Shown here in pieces: positions 25,506 through 36,798 of a stretch of DNA of 64,000 nucleotides. The position numbers were made by a program, and so were the translations under genes. The notes beneath the pieces were generated by a model. That model saw only the letters and a program-made list of their open reading frames with translations. It was not told where the DNA came from and ran no database searches. Numbering within the stretch: the stretch's first letter is position 1; each line of letters starts with the position of its first letter. The stretch comes from Clitopilus passeckerianus. Taxonomy: Eukaryota; Basidiomycota; Agaricomycetes; Agaricales; Entolomataceae. The stretch spans positions 1 to 64,000 of the forward strand of contig CALYLX010000104.1 in the NCBI GenBank assembly GCA_944990035.1, in the 5' to 3' direction.

Positions 25506-26380
25506 AGCTGTTTCTTCGATTGAAGTAGAGGAGCGTTGTTTGTTGGATTATTCTTTGTAACGCTGGAGAACGACTGCATTTATACCCAGCTGAAGTGCCT
25601 CCGTTCGCGAGATCCTCTGAAGCCATGCGCTGTTTTTGCCGAAGAACTTGTGTTGCCAGAACTCAAATGTCAATAGACTTGTGCTCTTTGATGGTATCAC
25701 CGGACGAGAGTGTAAAGAATTTGTGGAGTGGGGCGGTAGAAGAGCTGAAGAAGATAGGAGAGTTCCCATGAGCCACATGTACTCACGTAGAAACCAGACT
25801 AGCAAGATAGGGGTCTGAATACGGAAGTAATCCGAGGGCAACAGGAGCACATACAAAGGATTTGTTCGCACTATCGTTGCCATCTGGATAGCTGCAGAGT
25901 CCATGCAGACTGTGGCATATGTTTCACAGAGAGCCACGCAGAGACAGACTTAGGCTCAGAAAAAGCATGAAAGATATCTCAACCCATGTGTTAGGCTATA
26001 AACGGGAGGCGTGGTTTCTTCGAGGTAGCATGAGGAGTGCCAACGAGTCCTAGTCCTGAACCTACCCTCTGGGCCTCTAGAAGGTGGTGTCTAAAATGCT
26101 GCAACACATTTCTTTCAACATGACCCTCAGCGTCAGATTGCTACTTGCAGCGGGCCCAATTGTTACTCGGCATCACCACGAAGCAGATCACTAGACGCTT
26201 GCCTCCAACGCGTTCAAGTTGACTGTCCGGATCCGGAGCTTTCAAGGACCATCCTCAAAGTTCCTGAAGACCTCTTTTAGTCTAAAGAGTTGTATGTAAC
26301 TTCTACGCGCGTCATCAGGCCCTCCTTGACCTAGCCCCCAACTGATTGTAGTATCCTTGCATAACTTGAAGCCGTCGCCG
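25506..26380. other. LPMO promoter and kinase 3' flank
   Basis: About 875 bp upstream of the AA9 gene and downstream of the minus-strand kinase-like gene. No gene recognised; the 129-codon minus-strand open frame at 25548-25937 overlaps the LPMO promoter and has no domain. Confidence 0.4.
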
Positions 26381-28317
26381 TCACCCAAGAGGTAAAAGCA
26401 GCATTCCCTTGCGTCCCACCTGGCTTGTGAAGCCGTCGCACCATGGCAAATAATTGTAGGTTGTGGGCGCAACGTCATGTCTCATCGGAGCGGACACAGG
26501 GCTTCGATGTAAAGAAAATAGGATGTATTCCCAATTGTAATCGAATGACTTCCATCTAATGATTACGCTTCCTTTCCATACCGGCCCCCTGCACAACATA
26601 AGATCCGAGGTGCGAATACTGCGGCCCAACACAATGTCTTCAAGTGCTCGAACCGTGAGGAGCTCTGTTTGTAAACCCAGTGGCTGGAGACCAGGCGAGT
26701 AGAAGGCGTCCGAATCGGTTAGAGGACGTCGGTCAACACTAGAGGATAGTGCTTGAAGACTCCTTTCGACCTCTGTAGCCGAGGGATGCCTGGCAGGATC
26801 TCGACTCCAGCAGGTGGTCATTAAGTCCCATATTTCAGAAGTCAGTCTCCTAGCAAGCCAGGTTTCACTGTTGCTGTCGGGCCGGGAAGGGTATAGATCT
26901 TCTGTAGCGATAAAATGGGCACAGATGAGGGGCGGATCAGTAGGTTCATAGAAAGGGAGTCGCCCCGTCGTAATCTAGAATACAATCCAAACTTGTGAGC
27001 GACAGGGCGGATGCAACGAGTTATATGACACACTTCGTAGACGACGCATGCCCAGGCATATACGTCCGTCGCAGTGGTGTTCCGATTTAGTACCATTCCA
27101 TCCTCGCCCGGGTTGAGGGTTCGGTCAACCGGACGAAGTAAGTCCGGGGCCTGCCAACGTATTGTACCACCCGTGTGTGCGACTAAAGACGCGCTGGCGA
27201 AGTGCATAATATTCCGAGCGGAAACAGACGAAAGGCCAAGATCCGCCAGGTGAGCTCGGCCATTTGCATCGACAAGAACATTGGCCTAGTAAAGTATGAG
27301 TCTTGTCATCGAAGGTGTGAGAAGAAGAAACGTGCCCCTTTCAGATCGCCGTGGGTAATCTTGTAAGAATGCAGATATGCCACACCGGCTACTACATCTT
27401 GAAGCTGTGGAGATTAGTCTGGAACGTACGTTGCACTGCGGCGAGAAACGCACTAGGGGAACGCAGTTGACCTCTGGACGTCTGTCGGGGAATTCGGTGA
27501 TGTCGCCATTGGTCATCCAGGGAGAGATGAAGCAGGGGGATGAATCGACCTGACAGAAACCCCGGAAAGGTAGAATATTTGGATGCTCTAAACAGCTCCA
27601 TAAATTGCACTCTTTGATTGAATTCCGGAGGTTTTCGATCGAGTCAGCATTGAACTTGATGCTCAGTCACGAGGAGATTTAGCTTTAGGAATCGGTCTAC
27701 AGCTTCATCTGGGATCCGGAGCCTCTTTATGCACACCTGATGGTCCTCATAGTTGCCTTTATAAACGTCCGCAAATGCGTAGAACGCAACCCGACTACTA
27801 TTTCGGATTTCAAAGGGTTTTCCAAGTAGAAGAGTAGGAGGTATCAACCCGGAGGCCTTGCACAGTCTCTGCATTGCCGCGATTATGTGTTTTCGGAGAT
27901 CTTCCGAGAGGCGTTCAGATCTCAAAGCCTGTGCGAAAAGTATTAGTTGTTAAGAACCGAATATGTGCTCAAGTAGTGACCTACCGCGTATAACAGTTCA
28001 AACATAAGATGAAGTTCATCTTCGTCAAGTTGCAGGTGTCGTTTATATTCTTCCTTGTCCGTGAGCATGGGCTCTAGACAAGCCTTTAGTGTCGGCAATG
28101 AATCCCCTGGTGGGGATTGTTGGTAGGTTAAGTTTGGGATGGTGTGCGCGCTCGGCTGGTCACCAGCCGCGGACTCCTCCAGTCGGTTCGCGCAACGTAA
28201 GGGAAGATTGAATGGGTTGAAAGGAAGGGATTTTAGAATACGTGAGGTGACAAGGCCCTGAATGAATTTCAACGAAAAAGATGTAGTAATATTGCCGTAG
28301 AACGGTAGAAATGGCAT
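26381..28317 (-). CDS. TKL-type protein kinase-like gene, probably decaying
   Basis: Exons 28317-27985, 27928-27671, 27609-27454, 27404-27336, 27285-27034 and 26974-26381. The kinase landmarks are a lysine in VCIKRLR, HGDLKG (catalytic loop), DLG instead of DFG, and QAPDLL instead of APE. It is the paralogue of the kinase at 29012-30736 and shares its exon borders, including a 69-nt exon ending at HGDLKG. Against the paralogue the glycine loop is shortened and lacks its glycines (VAFYAFADVYKG). The intron after FLK has CT where GT is expected and GG where AG is expected. The joint 27670-27610 used here keeps the frame but skips the conserved K-E of helix C, so this exon is uncertain. The intron at 27335-27286 starts with GC. 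The start codon is the first in-frame ATG and is also uncertain. Likely pseudokinase or pseudogene. Confidence 0.6.
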
Positions 28318-29011
28318 TGCTGTTGGCTCAAAGTTACCAGTCGACTCTTGAGAAACAATCGCGTATCCGACACATCGGATAAAATACAATAGAAGTTACC
28401 ACGGATAAAGGAAGTGGCAGACCAAAGAGAACTTGGAATAATCGAAGGGAACAAGAATTCGCTGAGCAGGCGTAGTCTGGGCCCGCTCAGCCCGGGAGGT
28501 GAAAGTGATAAACTTAGGTCAGTTGAGGGTAAGGAGAACAGAGAATATATTAAACAGAGCTTCTAATTCCGAGAGGCTGGGCCAGCGTTCAATGTGGTAC
28601 CCCGGCTCACCGCCCCAAGAGGAAGTCCCGACAGCTCACAGATGAGGATAAAGAAGTATCGGCCGCTGCAATTGTATATTAGGACTCAGCACTCACAAAT
28701 CAGAGGGTGGAGGTGGTGACAAATAGCTGAAAAAACCGTGAAGCGCGGTGGAATCTATTTGAGCTTGGAGGCACATGTTTGACATTGTTTTGCTTTGATA
28801 AACCTTGCAATTTACCCCGGTCCCCCAGTTCACTGCAATTGGTGTGCCGAAGACACCGGTTTGACTGTCATGATCGTCAAAAACACGTGGATCGCCGTCA
28901 AAGCAGACAGACACGCCTTTGCCATGCTGCAAGACACCAAATAATATATTGAAGCCGCCAACACTCAGATAATGTGGTCTTTTTCTGACCTATCTGTGTC
29001 CGCAGACACCA
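28318..29011. promoter_or_regulatory. Bidirectional interval between the two kinase genes
   Basis: About 700 bp separate the start codons of two divergent kinase paralogues, so regulatory sites for both must lie here. The minus strand also holds a 79-codon open frame (28932-28693; GKGVSVCFDGDPRVFDD ... TPIAVNWGTGVNCKVYQSK) preceded by a TTGCAG acceptor-like site. This could be an exon of an unrecognised small gene. No TATA or named element is clear enough to report. Confidence 0.35.
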
Positions 29012-30736
29012 ATGTGTGATGAGGTGACGAGCTGGTCAGTCTTCCGAATGCCCGGTTTGCCATGTACGCACGCTGAAGCGAGATTCTACAGTTCTCGAAG
29101 CAGGCAACCAGGACGACTCCAATCCTCAATCCCACTTACTCGTGCCGACCTTGTCAATGACTCTACTGCTGCTCTCCAAACGAGATTGGATCTTATCCTG
29201 AAGAATGAGCTGCACTACAAATGTCTCCTGAGCCTTCGCAGGCGTCGAGCTCAAAAGCTACTTGATTTGTTTGAGTCTGTACGAGGAACATCATCTCTGA
29301 CCCTCATTTTTGCTGATCCTCAACTTCATGCAGATATTGGAATCCGAGACGATCACACCAGCGTTTCGCCGCAACTTGATTGTCGCAATGCAAAGGCTGT
29401 CGAAAACCTCCGGACTCTTTCCCTACTCCTTCGAGATACGAGGAGTCAGTATCAAAGGACACCCAATCGCTGCTGGTAGCTTTGGGGATGTTTATAAGGG
29501 TTATTACAAAGGACACCCGGTCTGCGTCAAGATGATTCGACTTTATCAATCTTCCGCCACAGGACAATTTTTGAAGGTAGGGAATACATACCTCTGCTTG
29601 GATATGATCATTTCTAACATTGCCGTAGCAATTTGCGAAGGAGGCTATACTCTGGAGTCACCTTCCACACCCCAATATTCTCCCTTTCTACGGTGTCTGC
29701 CAAATCAATTCTAGGCCGTGCTTCGTTTCGCCATGGATCGTCAATGGAGATATTCATAGTTACTTGACTGCTCACCCAGACGTAGATCGTCTTCTTCTCG
29801 TATGCTCTGCCTAAGCCCGTATGTTATCAGCTTCTGATAGAAATCCTCTCCAGCTTCGAGATACCGCTGAAGGGCTGGCCCACCTACATTTCTACGAGGT
29901 CATTCACGGAGACCTCAAAGGGGTGAGCTACCTTGCCTTGCCATTGCTCCCCTACGACAAATTCTGATATACTTTCCTAGGCTAATGTTCTGGTGAACGG
30001 AGTAGGCCGCGCCTACCTCGCAGATTTTGGTCTCTCCTCCGTTTCTGGCCCTAACATCCTCCACTGGACGTCACAATCGAATCCGGAATCTCGAGGAGGC
30101 TCTACAAGATGGCAGGCTCCAGAACTCTTCGATGATGTTACCGATGCAGTCGTCCCGAACTCCAAGGCTAGCGACGTTTATTCGTGGGGTTGTGTCTGCT
30201 ACGAGGTAAACATTCCCAGCTCCTTTCGAGACAAACAAGCATACTTAATCAATCTGATTTGATAGATTATGACCGGTCATATTCCCTTCCCCGAACTTTC
30301 CAAGGATCCAACCATCATCAACGCGGTCAAGTACCGTGGTCGTCGCCCTTCTAAGCCGGCTGAGAGTAGCGATGCTTGGGGCCCAGGTCGATTCAACCAG
30401 GCGTTGTGGGACTTCGTGACCCAGTGTTGGGCAACCGATCCTTCAGAAAGACCCTTCACCGCAGACCTTGCCCCCGTACTCTACCGCATCTCACCAACGG
30501 TTGATACTCGAAAGTACATCGATCCTGAAGAGATCCATGCACCTCGCTTTCGGGCAACTGGGCGCAGGCCGCATCGGTTGACCGTCTACGAGCTGGAGGA
30601 GCTCATTTTTGGAGACGACGACGATCCGGAGATAGACAGTGTCAAGTCTTATTCTGATAGCTCCGTTTTGGTTTCGCTGCAGCCGAAACAGTTTGTACCT
30701 AATTATTCTTGGGAAGAGCCTGCATTTGGACTTTGA
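29012..30736 (+). CDS. TKL-type protein kinase
   Basis: Exons 29012-29278, 29334-29576, 29629-29799, 29854-29922, 29981-30205 and 30266-30736; 1446 nt, 481 aa. Kinase elements in order: glycine loop AAGSFGDVYKG (136-145), VAIK-like lysine K155 (HPVCVK), helix C K174-E175, catalytic loop H245-G-D-L-K-G-A-N252, D265-F-G, and RWQAPELF. The HRD arginine is Gly, common in basidiomycete TKL kinases, but all catalytic residues are kept, so it should be active. The N-terminal 90 residues are basic and helical, followed by the AFRRNLIVAMQRLSKTSGLFP segment shared with the neighbouring paralogue. The C-terminal 60 residues are acidic. A signalling role is inferred; the partner is unknown. Confidence 0.87.
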
Positions 30737-30911
30737 GCTTCTTTCCTTCTGTGTGTTATTCTCTATCGGTATTGATGACCATAACGATCTTCGTTTTCTT
30801 GTTTATCTCTTCCCAGAACACTTTGATAGCTGGTTACGCTTCCTTGGATGATGATGATGTTACATTTGTATTGTTGTACACTACACACGCTTAACACAAG
30901 GGTTACAAGGT

Positions 30912-31307
30912 CTACTTGGTTGCGTGGGCAGAGTCGGCGGGAGGCTGCAAGCGTAGTGAGTTCAAATACGATGGGCTGACACTAATAGGGACTCACTGCG
31001 TCATGGATATCAAGAGCCTGGGTGAGTTTCTTGAATTCCTCGGCGGTTGGGTGAACCTTGCCAGTGCAGACTGCAGATATCAAGCGCGATGAGCACGATC
31101 GTCATGGATCCTCGATGTAATGCACTGACTGTCGGTAACATGCTGTTCAGTTGAACCGATCTGGCTTGCAACGCCAGCGTAGGTAGCGCCTGGTTTTGAA
31201 AGATCGATCAGTCTGAATAGGCCCTCGAGACCTCAAGGGGCGATAAACGACATACCTTTCTTCTGCATGGCGCTGGCCAGAGCAGCACATTGTGGGTTGG
31301 GTGCCAT
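30912..31307 (-). CDS. Small cyanase-N-terminal-like protein B (72 aa)
   Basis: Exons 31307-31256, 31189-31130, 31070-30997 and 30944-30912; 219 nt, 72 aa. The core GATYAGVASQIGSTEQHVTDICTGKVHPTAEEFKKL resembles the N-terminal helical (lambda-repressor-like) half of cyanate hydratase, which normally helps build the decamer. The catalytic C-terminal domain with the Arg-Glu-Ser site is absent: the gene stops after ...ALDIHDAPPADSAHATK. It is a tandem copy of the gene at 31759-32148; both have four exons, with exon 2 of 60 nt and exon 4 of 33 nt. Function unknown; DNA binding or protein-protein contact are both possible. Confidence 0.75.
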
Positions 31308-31758
31308 TGTAGATGCTCGTAGGAGGGAAAGGGAGATGAGTCCTCGATAGCAACTGGAGACGTTCTAGATATAGCGCGTCGGACCGAACGCCTATCTCCT
31401 TCGAGCCACTGGATGTCGAGAAAACAGTCATGAGATCAGCTGGCTGGATCGCAGTACCGAATACAAAGATACAAGGCTATTCCATATCTTCACAGGACCA
31501 TGCTTGGTCGTCAAGCCGGCATCTGGATAACTGCGCAAGAGAAGTAAGGGTGCGATCTGGTGAGGAGACCCCTGTTGAATTGAGTGCCTGATGTTTCCTG
31601 AATGGTTAGATGGTCCTCCTACCGACACATCCGACTGAGGAGCATCGGAATCTAGTTGGCAAGATTGCAACAGGCAGTTACTGTTCGGCATTCTGAATTC
31701 ATTTCTTGGTACAGCTAGTATACATGTTTGGTTGTTCGTGGTAGAAACTGAGATACAA
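31308..31758. other. Spacer between tandem small genes
   Basis: About 450 bp between the two cyanase-N-like genes; it must contain the promoter of the downstream copy. The minus-strand open frames here are shadows and no further exon was found. Confidence 0.4.
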
Positions 31759-32148
31759 TCAGACAGTAGCATGCTTGCCGCTATGGGAGAACTAGAATGA
31801 CGAGTCAGCAATTATGAAACTGTCTAGGGAAGCTGAGCTGAGACTAACGTCGTCCTTGAGGCCCAAGGCCGCGGAAATCCTCTTGAACTCGTCTTCGGTG
31901 GGTTTCTCCTGGCCCACACAGACTACTTCCACATTAGAGACTGCGTGGGTTTAGTAGTAACGCCTAGATTACTTACTCTGGGTGAGGCGCTCCACGCTAT
32001 CGCCTATCTTTCCAGCAAGTTCAGAGTAGGTGACACCTGTGTCGAACTAGGGTGAGTTACCAGAAGCAGTGATGGTGGTCGCCCACGTACCTTTACTGTC
32101 CATGGCGTTCTTGAGAGCAGTGCATTTGGGGTCTACGGGTGCGACCAT
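31759..32148 (-). CDS. Small cyanase-N-terminal-like protein A (80 aa)
   Basis: Exons 32148-32091, 32036-31977, 31940-31849 and 31791-31759; 243 nt, 80 aa. It begins MVAPVDPKCTALKNAM and its core GVTYSELAGKIGDSVERL ... VCVGQEKPTEDEFKRI aligns with the neighbouring copy and with the cyanase N-terminal domain. Relative to copy B it has six extra residues (ISNVEV-like) before the VCVG turn, coded at the start of exon 3. The C-terminus FSHSGKHATV corresponds to the SAHATK end of copy B. No catalytic domain follows, and no signal peptide is seen, so it should be a small cytosolic or nuclear protein. Confidence 0.75.
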
Positions 32149-32751
32149 TGTGGATTGTGCTTGTCTGTATTAAAGTGAGAATTGAGATTGAGATATCGTC
32201 TCGCCAAGTTGAGTCTCATATACCCATTGCGTATCTCCATACAGTTTGGAACTGACGATCATGAGGTCATCGTGTTTCTGAGGAGCATTCCTCCTTGACG
32301 AACCTGGATTTGGAGACTAGCGTCATGGAGGCGTCGGGCAGGTGGGATTTTCATCAGCCCTGATGGAAACAGTGGAGGCCGGGACGCCACTGGCAAGACA
32401 GTGACTATACTTCAAGCACTCGAGCTTCGACGAATACGAAGGATTGATGCAGCTGATGAAAATGGGGTCGGCAAAGGAGAGCGGAAGATTCAAAACAGTC
32501 GACTGAACCACATTTTGGAGGACATAGACACCAAGAAATGTATTCATTTTATACATTCGAACGCCACAAATGTATCTAAAGGAAAGACAAGATTGGGACA
32601 ACGTGTGTAACCGGAGAGGGTGAAAGGAGGATGTAGAGAGAGTGGAAGGTTCAAGGGGTGGTGGGAGGGTCAAAGGAATGAAGGGTCTGAAAGGATGGAA
32701 AGGCAGAAATCGATAGCATAAAAAAAGAGTGAAAATATTGATCCCTCTGCA
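32149..32751. other. Intergenic
   Basis: About 600 bp holding the promoter of small protein A and the 3' flank of the beta-helix/GH18 gene. Purine-rich on the plus strand near 32630-32730. No gene recognised. Confidence 0.4.
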
Positions 32752-35700
32752 TTACTGCAGGTCCCGAAGGGCATTGGTGAGCGAATGAGCTTGATCGTCC
32801 TGGTCGATAGAGAAGGCTGAGAAGGAAATAATCAAATTCCATTGAACTCGGGATCTAAGGAGTGATCAGACTTACCGCTCACGCCACCCATACAAAGATC
32901 CGTAGAGAGCTGAGCCTTGTACTTCGCGGCACCTGGTCCATCATATATCAACAACGTTCCATCCGAAAGGGTGAGACGGCCGGTTGAAGTAACGGAATCA
33001 ACGTTGTTCGATTGGAATTGGTCGTTGTCAAAGGAGCCATGGTTCACGACAGAGTCGATCGCGAAATATGGGAAGGTTCCCTGGCCGAGAGCGCCCGAAG
33101 CGATACACTGACTAGTCTTGGTCGACCCAAGCGAGCGTGCGTAGAAGGGAATGCCTATAAGCAGTTGAGCAACAGGGAAACCTGCCTTTTGAGCGAGGGT
33201 GAGCGTGGCTTGCACGTTTCCCGGAGTGTTGGGTGAGTCGTTGGTGGAGGTGTAAGCATGGGTGATAATGCTGACGAAATCTGCCGCGGCAGCCATTGCA
33301 GCAGTAACTTTGTTGACACCGGACAACACCCAGAAGTCGGATGGCGTGGACAAAGAGAGGCTTGAGGTACCCAATCCGGTCTTGAGTGCGGTAGCCATCA
33401 CAGTGAACTGGTTTGCGGTAATACCAGGTGCCCATTCAACATCAAGCCCATCAAGGTTATACCTAGTACACATATGAGCCTTGCATTTCGTTCATGACGG
33501 ATGTGATGCGTACGTGGTCAGAACAGTCTTTGAAGTAGTACCAAACTTAGTACGAGCAGACCCCGAGTTTGCAATGGCTTTTATAGCGGTAGCATCCGCC
33601 CCGAGCCCATAGCCCCCGACTGCGGGAGAGGATCAGCTGTGCTAAGAAATGGGTTGGTTATCGGCTCTTACTCGCGAGGAAGACCTTCAGGTTAGAGTTC
33701 AGAGCTTTCAAAGCTGTTACGGCTTGAAGGGTAGGGACAAAATCGCTTGGTACAGAGACTGTACCGTCCGAGGCAAGGTTTCCATAAGCGACCTAGACCA
33801 GCCGGGTTAGCCTGCACAAACTCGTATAGATTGCCTGGACTGACCAATACGTGAGTGTACACAGAGGCATCGATGGAAGACGGGTTGGAGGGACTGCATG
33901 TTCTCGAGGTAGATCTGTATTATCATGAGATGTAATCCAATATCAGAGCGAGCGGGACTTGACTTACGAAGCGGAGAAATACCCAACGACCTTCGGTGCA
34001 ACTTGGCTTTGGCAGACGGATGCTCCCCTGATGGACGAATAAGCGGCTACTCCAGTCGTAGCGCTGGTGACATCCTTGAGGAACAAGCTGGTATGTATGT
34101 CTGTGCGGCGGCCGTTGACACCCAGCTGCGGATCTTGGTGGAAGGATGCTTGTTCATTGCCCTTCAAATGTCGGTAAGTGGGCGGCTCTGCCTGTTATCT
34201 GGGAAAGATGCCCACCGCCCAGTCTTGCAGGAGACATGATCCTTCTGTGCATGACGTAGAGGGAGACAGGTGTTGATAGTGGTTCCCGTTCTGTGAAGTT
34301 CGGTCCCAACCAAACTGCCAAACAGTGGGGCTGAGGCTGCCATCACGGGCAAAATACTATTGTAGAAAATTATGAACAGAGTCGCTAAAGCAAGGGAAGT
34401 ATGGACTCACAGGGGTATAATCAACATAGTCAACGTTTGCTTCAGGCTGTTTGATCATGTAGTTTCGGTAGAAAACATTCTGTGTCCATCTTGTCAGAGA
34501 TTGGGCACAGAAAAGAGAGTCAAACATACCTGAGGACCAGTAGCACCAGCCCATTTGCTTGCCTTCTCTCCCGTCGACCTGTAATACTTTCATGTTAGAA
34601 AGTTCATGGCAGTGATACCTGGGCACATACCAGTAAATGGGCCACCAGGTACCGGTTTCTGACCCTCCTCCTTCGCCGCCACAGTTGGCCGTACAGCTTC
34701 CGGGGCGATGACTGTACGCAGGGGCAACATAGTTGAGTTCCAAGAGATTGTACCCCTCATAGCCACCATGCATGTTCAGGTCATTGGTAACGTTGAGGAA
34801 GCTTGCCACGTTGCCCATCGCGCACCATTGGAATGTGAAATGGCGGAGATTTCTGTTGCAGCGTGAGCCTAAGCCGCTCCCAACGTGAAGAGCATCACTG
34901 ACCGCTGAGTGATGTTGAAGTAGAGACTGTCCCAAACGCGAGATCCTCTGAGATAACCATTGCCACCAGCGCCCTGCAGATGTTGTTAGATGACTGGGAT
35001 ATCCATGTAGATCTTGAGCGTACCTTATTCCAAGCGCCTAGGGATCACCATTAGCTACAAATGCTTCCAGAGGAAGGGAACCACGTACCATCAAAGTAAC
35101 TGTCCTGAACCTGGATGTTCTTCGCACCCTCAGTAGCAACGGGATGGGACCCAGTCATGAACGTTTTCAGGTCCCGAACCTGGAAAGGGTATTAGCGACA
35201 ATGATTTTCTTTCAGTCAACAACGCACCCATGAATTCTTGGCATAGCGGAATACCACGCCCTGTAGATATTGTATTAGCCTTCAACTTTTATCATCCTCC
35301 CCTGTGAGACGTACATGCATCGCCTTTTCAGGTGCCAGATTTCCATAATTACGTTCCGCTAAAGACTTTGTCAGCGCGTGTAATGAGAAATGTATCCTGT
35401 CCAACTCACCATCCGCAGGAGACAGTCCATCAATTGGCTGGGTAAGATAGAGATTCTCGATGCCAACATGCTCGATCGGATCTTCAATTGGCATGATTTT
35501 GGCGAAAGAAACGGCGTCTTCCATAAGGGCCGATCCGCCAGAGGTAGAGTTGGCGTATACATCGAAACGCAGAGGTGTATCAAGGTCGATGTATGCGCCT
35601 TTGACTGCATCCTTGCCAGTGGCGGTGACCGTGAACCAGTCTTGATAGACCTGGGAAAAAGTGAGAGTCTGTCTTGGCTCAGCAAGTGCGAACAACCTAC

Positions 35701-36798
35701 ATAGGAGTTCACAAAGTAATCTGTTGTGGTGACACCCCATTTCTCGTAGTCGTCTTCGCGAACAGGTGAAGCTGGGTTTGAATCAGCAAATGCGGTTCAA
35801 AGCCGAATTTGTGATCGAGCAACTTACCGACCCAAACCTGGGTTCCGGCAGCCCATGCATAATCAGACGCATTGGCAATATACACACGTGTGCTGCCTTT
35901 GGCACCAGCCAAATCATTAAGTTGCGATGCCATAAAGCCTTTGTTCTTCCCGCTGTCAATGCGCCAATGGTAGTTAATGGTTCCGTAGAAGATATCCACG
36001 CGGTTACTGGGTGCGATTGCGGCGGCAGGCTGGAATTTAGGGGCGATCTTCTTGCTGCCGACTCGAAAAATGGAACGGCCAGGCCAGAGCCAGCCGCTTG
36101 TAGCGCTACCCGCTATATGTGTTGGAAATCAGTGCTCTGTCTGACTTCACTGACGGTTGGGCAACGTACAGCCTGTGGACAAACTCCAAGAGAAGGACAT
36201 GCCGGCTTGATCCCACTGGGTACATGATGAGCGACCAGAACGCGCCAGAGTGTGGTTCAAATTACCTGATTCCCATTAGGTGTAAGAACGTCATAAACTG
36301 TATCCGAATTAGGTTTGAAGACCAGCTGTGTTCCATCGTTATCTGGGTCGTTCCCGGCACCTCGGATGATCAGATAGCTCGAGTCAACATAGATCGTGTA
36401 GGAGAGATTTATAACACCTTAGTCGTGTCATTAGCTGGGCAAGACATTATACTTGGGAACTCACCAGCTGGAAGTTGCAAAACCGTGTAATTTGGCTTCT
36501 GGGACTGCGACTTGGCATCGGAGATTGCCCTTTGCAGCCCATCAGTATCGTCAACTCCGTCGTTCGGGATGACACCATACTGGCTAGCCAGAGTGGCTGC
36601 CGTGATAGTACGTGTTACGCGAGAATTATCAGGCAGAGGTTCAGAGCCTTGCATAAAGCCGACTTTGGACCAGTCAGGCAGACCTGAAATAGGGGCACGC
36701 CTGTTAGTTGACGTGAGATCAACGCTGGCGGCAGAGACGAAGGCAGCATGCCATGGAAGAGCAGTGCAAAGGACCGCCAGAAGGCTGCTTGGACCCAT
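32752..36798 (-). CDS. Secreted beta-helix protein fused to a GH18-like domain
   Basis: 21 exons: 36798-36465, 36417-36266, 36215-36170, 36112-35828, 35771-35701, 35650-35410, 35358-35315, 35260-35228, 35179-35089, 35037-35024, 34973-34903, 34852-34631, 34578-34530, 34479-34411, 34356-34216, 34161-33968, 33914-33845, 33792-33672, 33619-33514, 33462-32876, 32816-32752; 3006 nt, 1001 aa. A signal peptide ends near residue 23. Residues to about 620 resemble right-handed beta-helix (pectate-lyase-superfamily) enzymes: YGVIPNDGVDDTDGLQRAI, then SSYLIIRGAGND and GWLWPGRSIFRVGSKK. Residues 622-1001 resemble GH18 (PKVVGYFSAS, YNLDGLDVEW, GGVSAFSIDQ). The two halves join through a 54-nt intron (34215-34162); the GH18 half has no in-frame ATG of its own. 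If that intron is not used, the beta-helix gene ends at 34195. One exon is 14 nt. Substrate unknown; cell-wall glucan or chitin are guesses. Confidence 0.75.

Noticed and set aside
25548..25937. A 129-codon minus-strand open frame upstream of the AA9 gene
   Set aside because: It lies in the LPMO promoter region, has no motif and joins to nothing.
33964..34167. Separate first exon of an independent GH18 gene
   Set aside because: The frame has no ATG and opens exactly at an in-frame acceptor fed by the preceding beta-helix exon; a fused gene explains it better.
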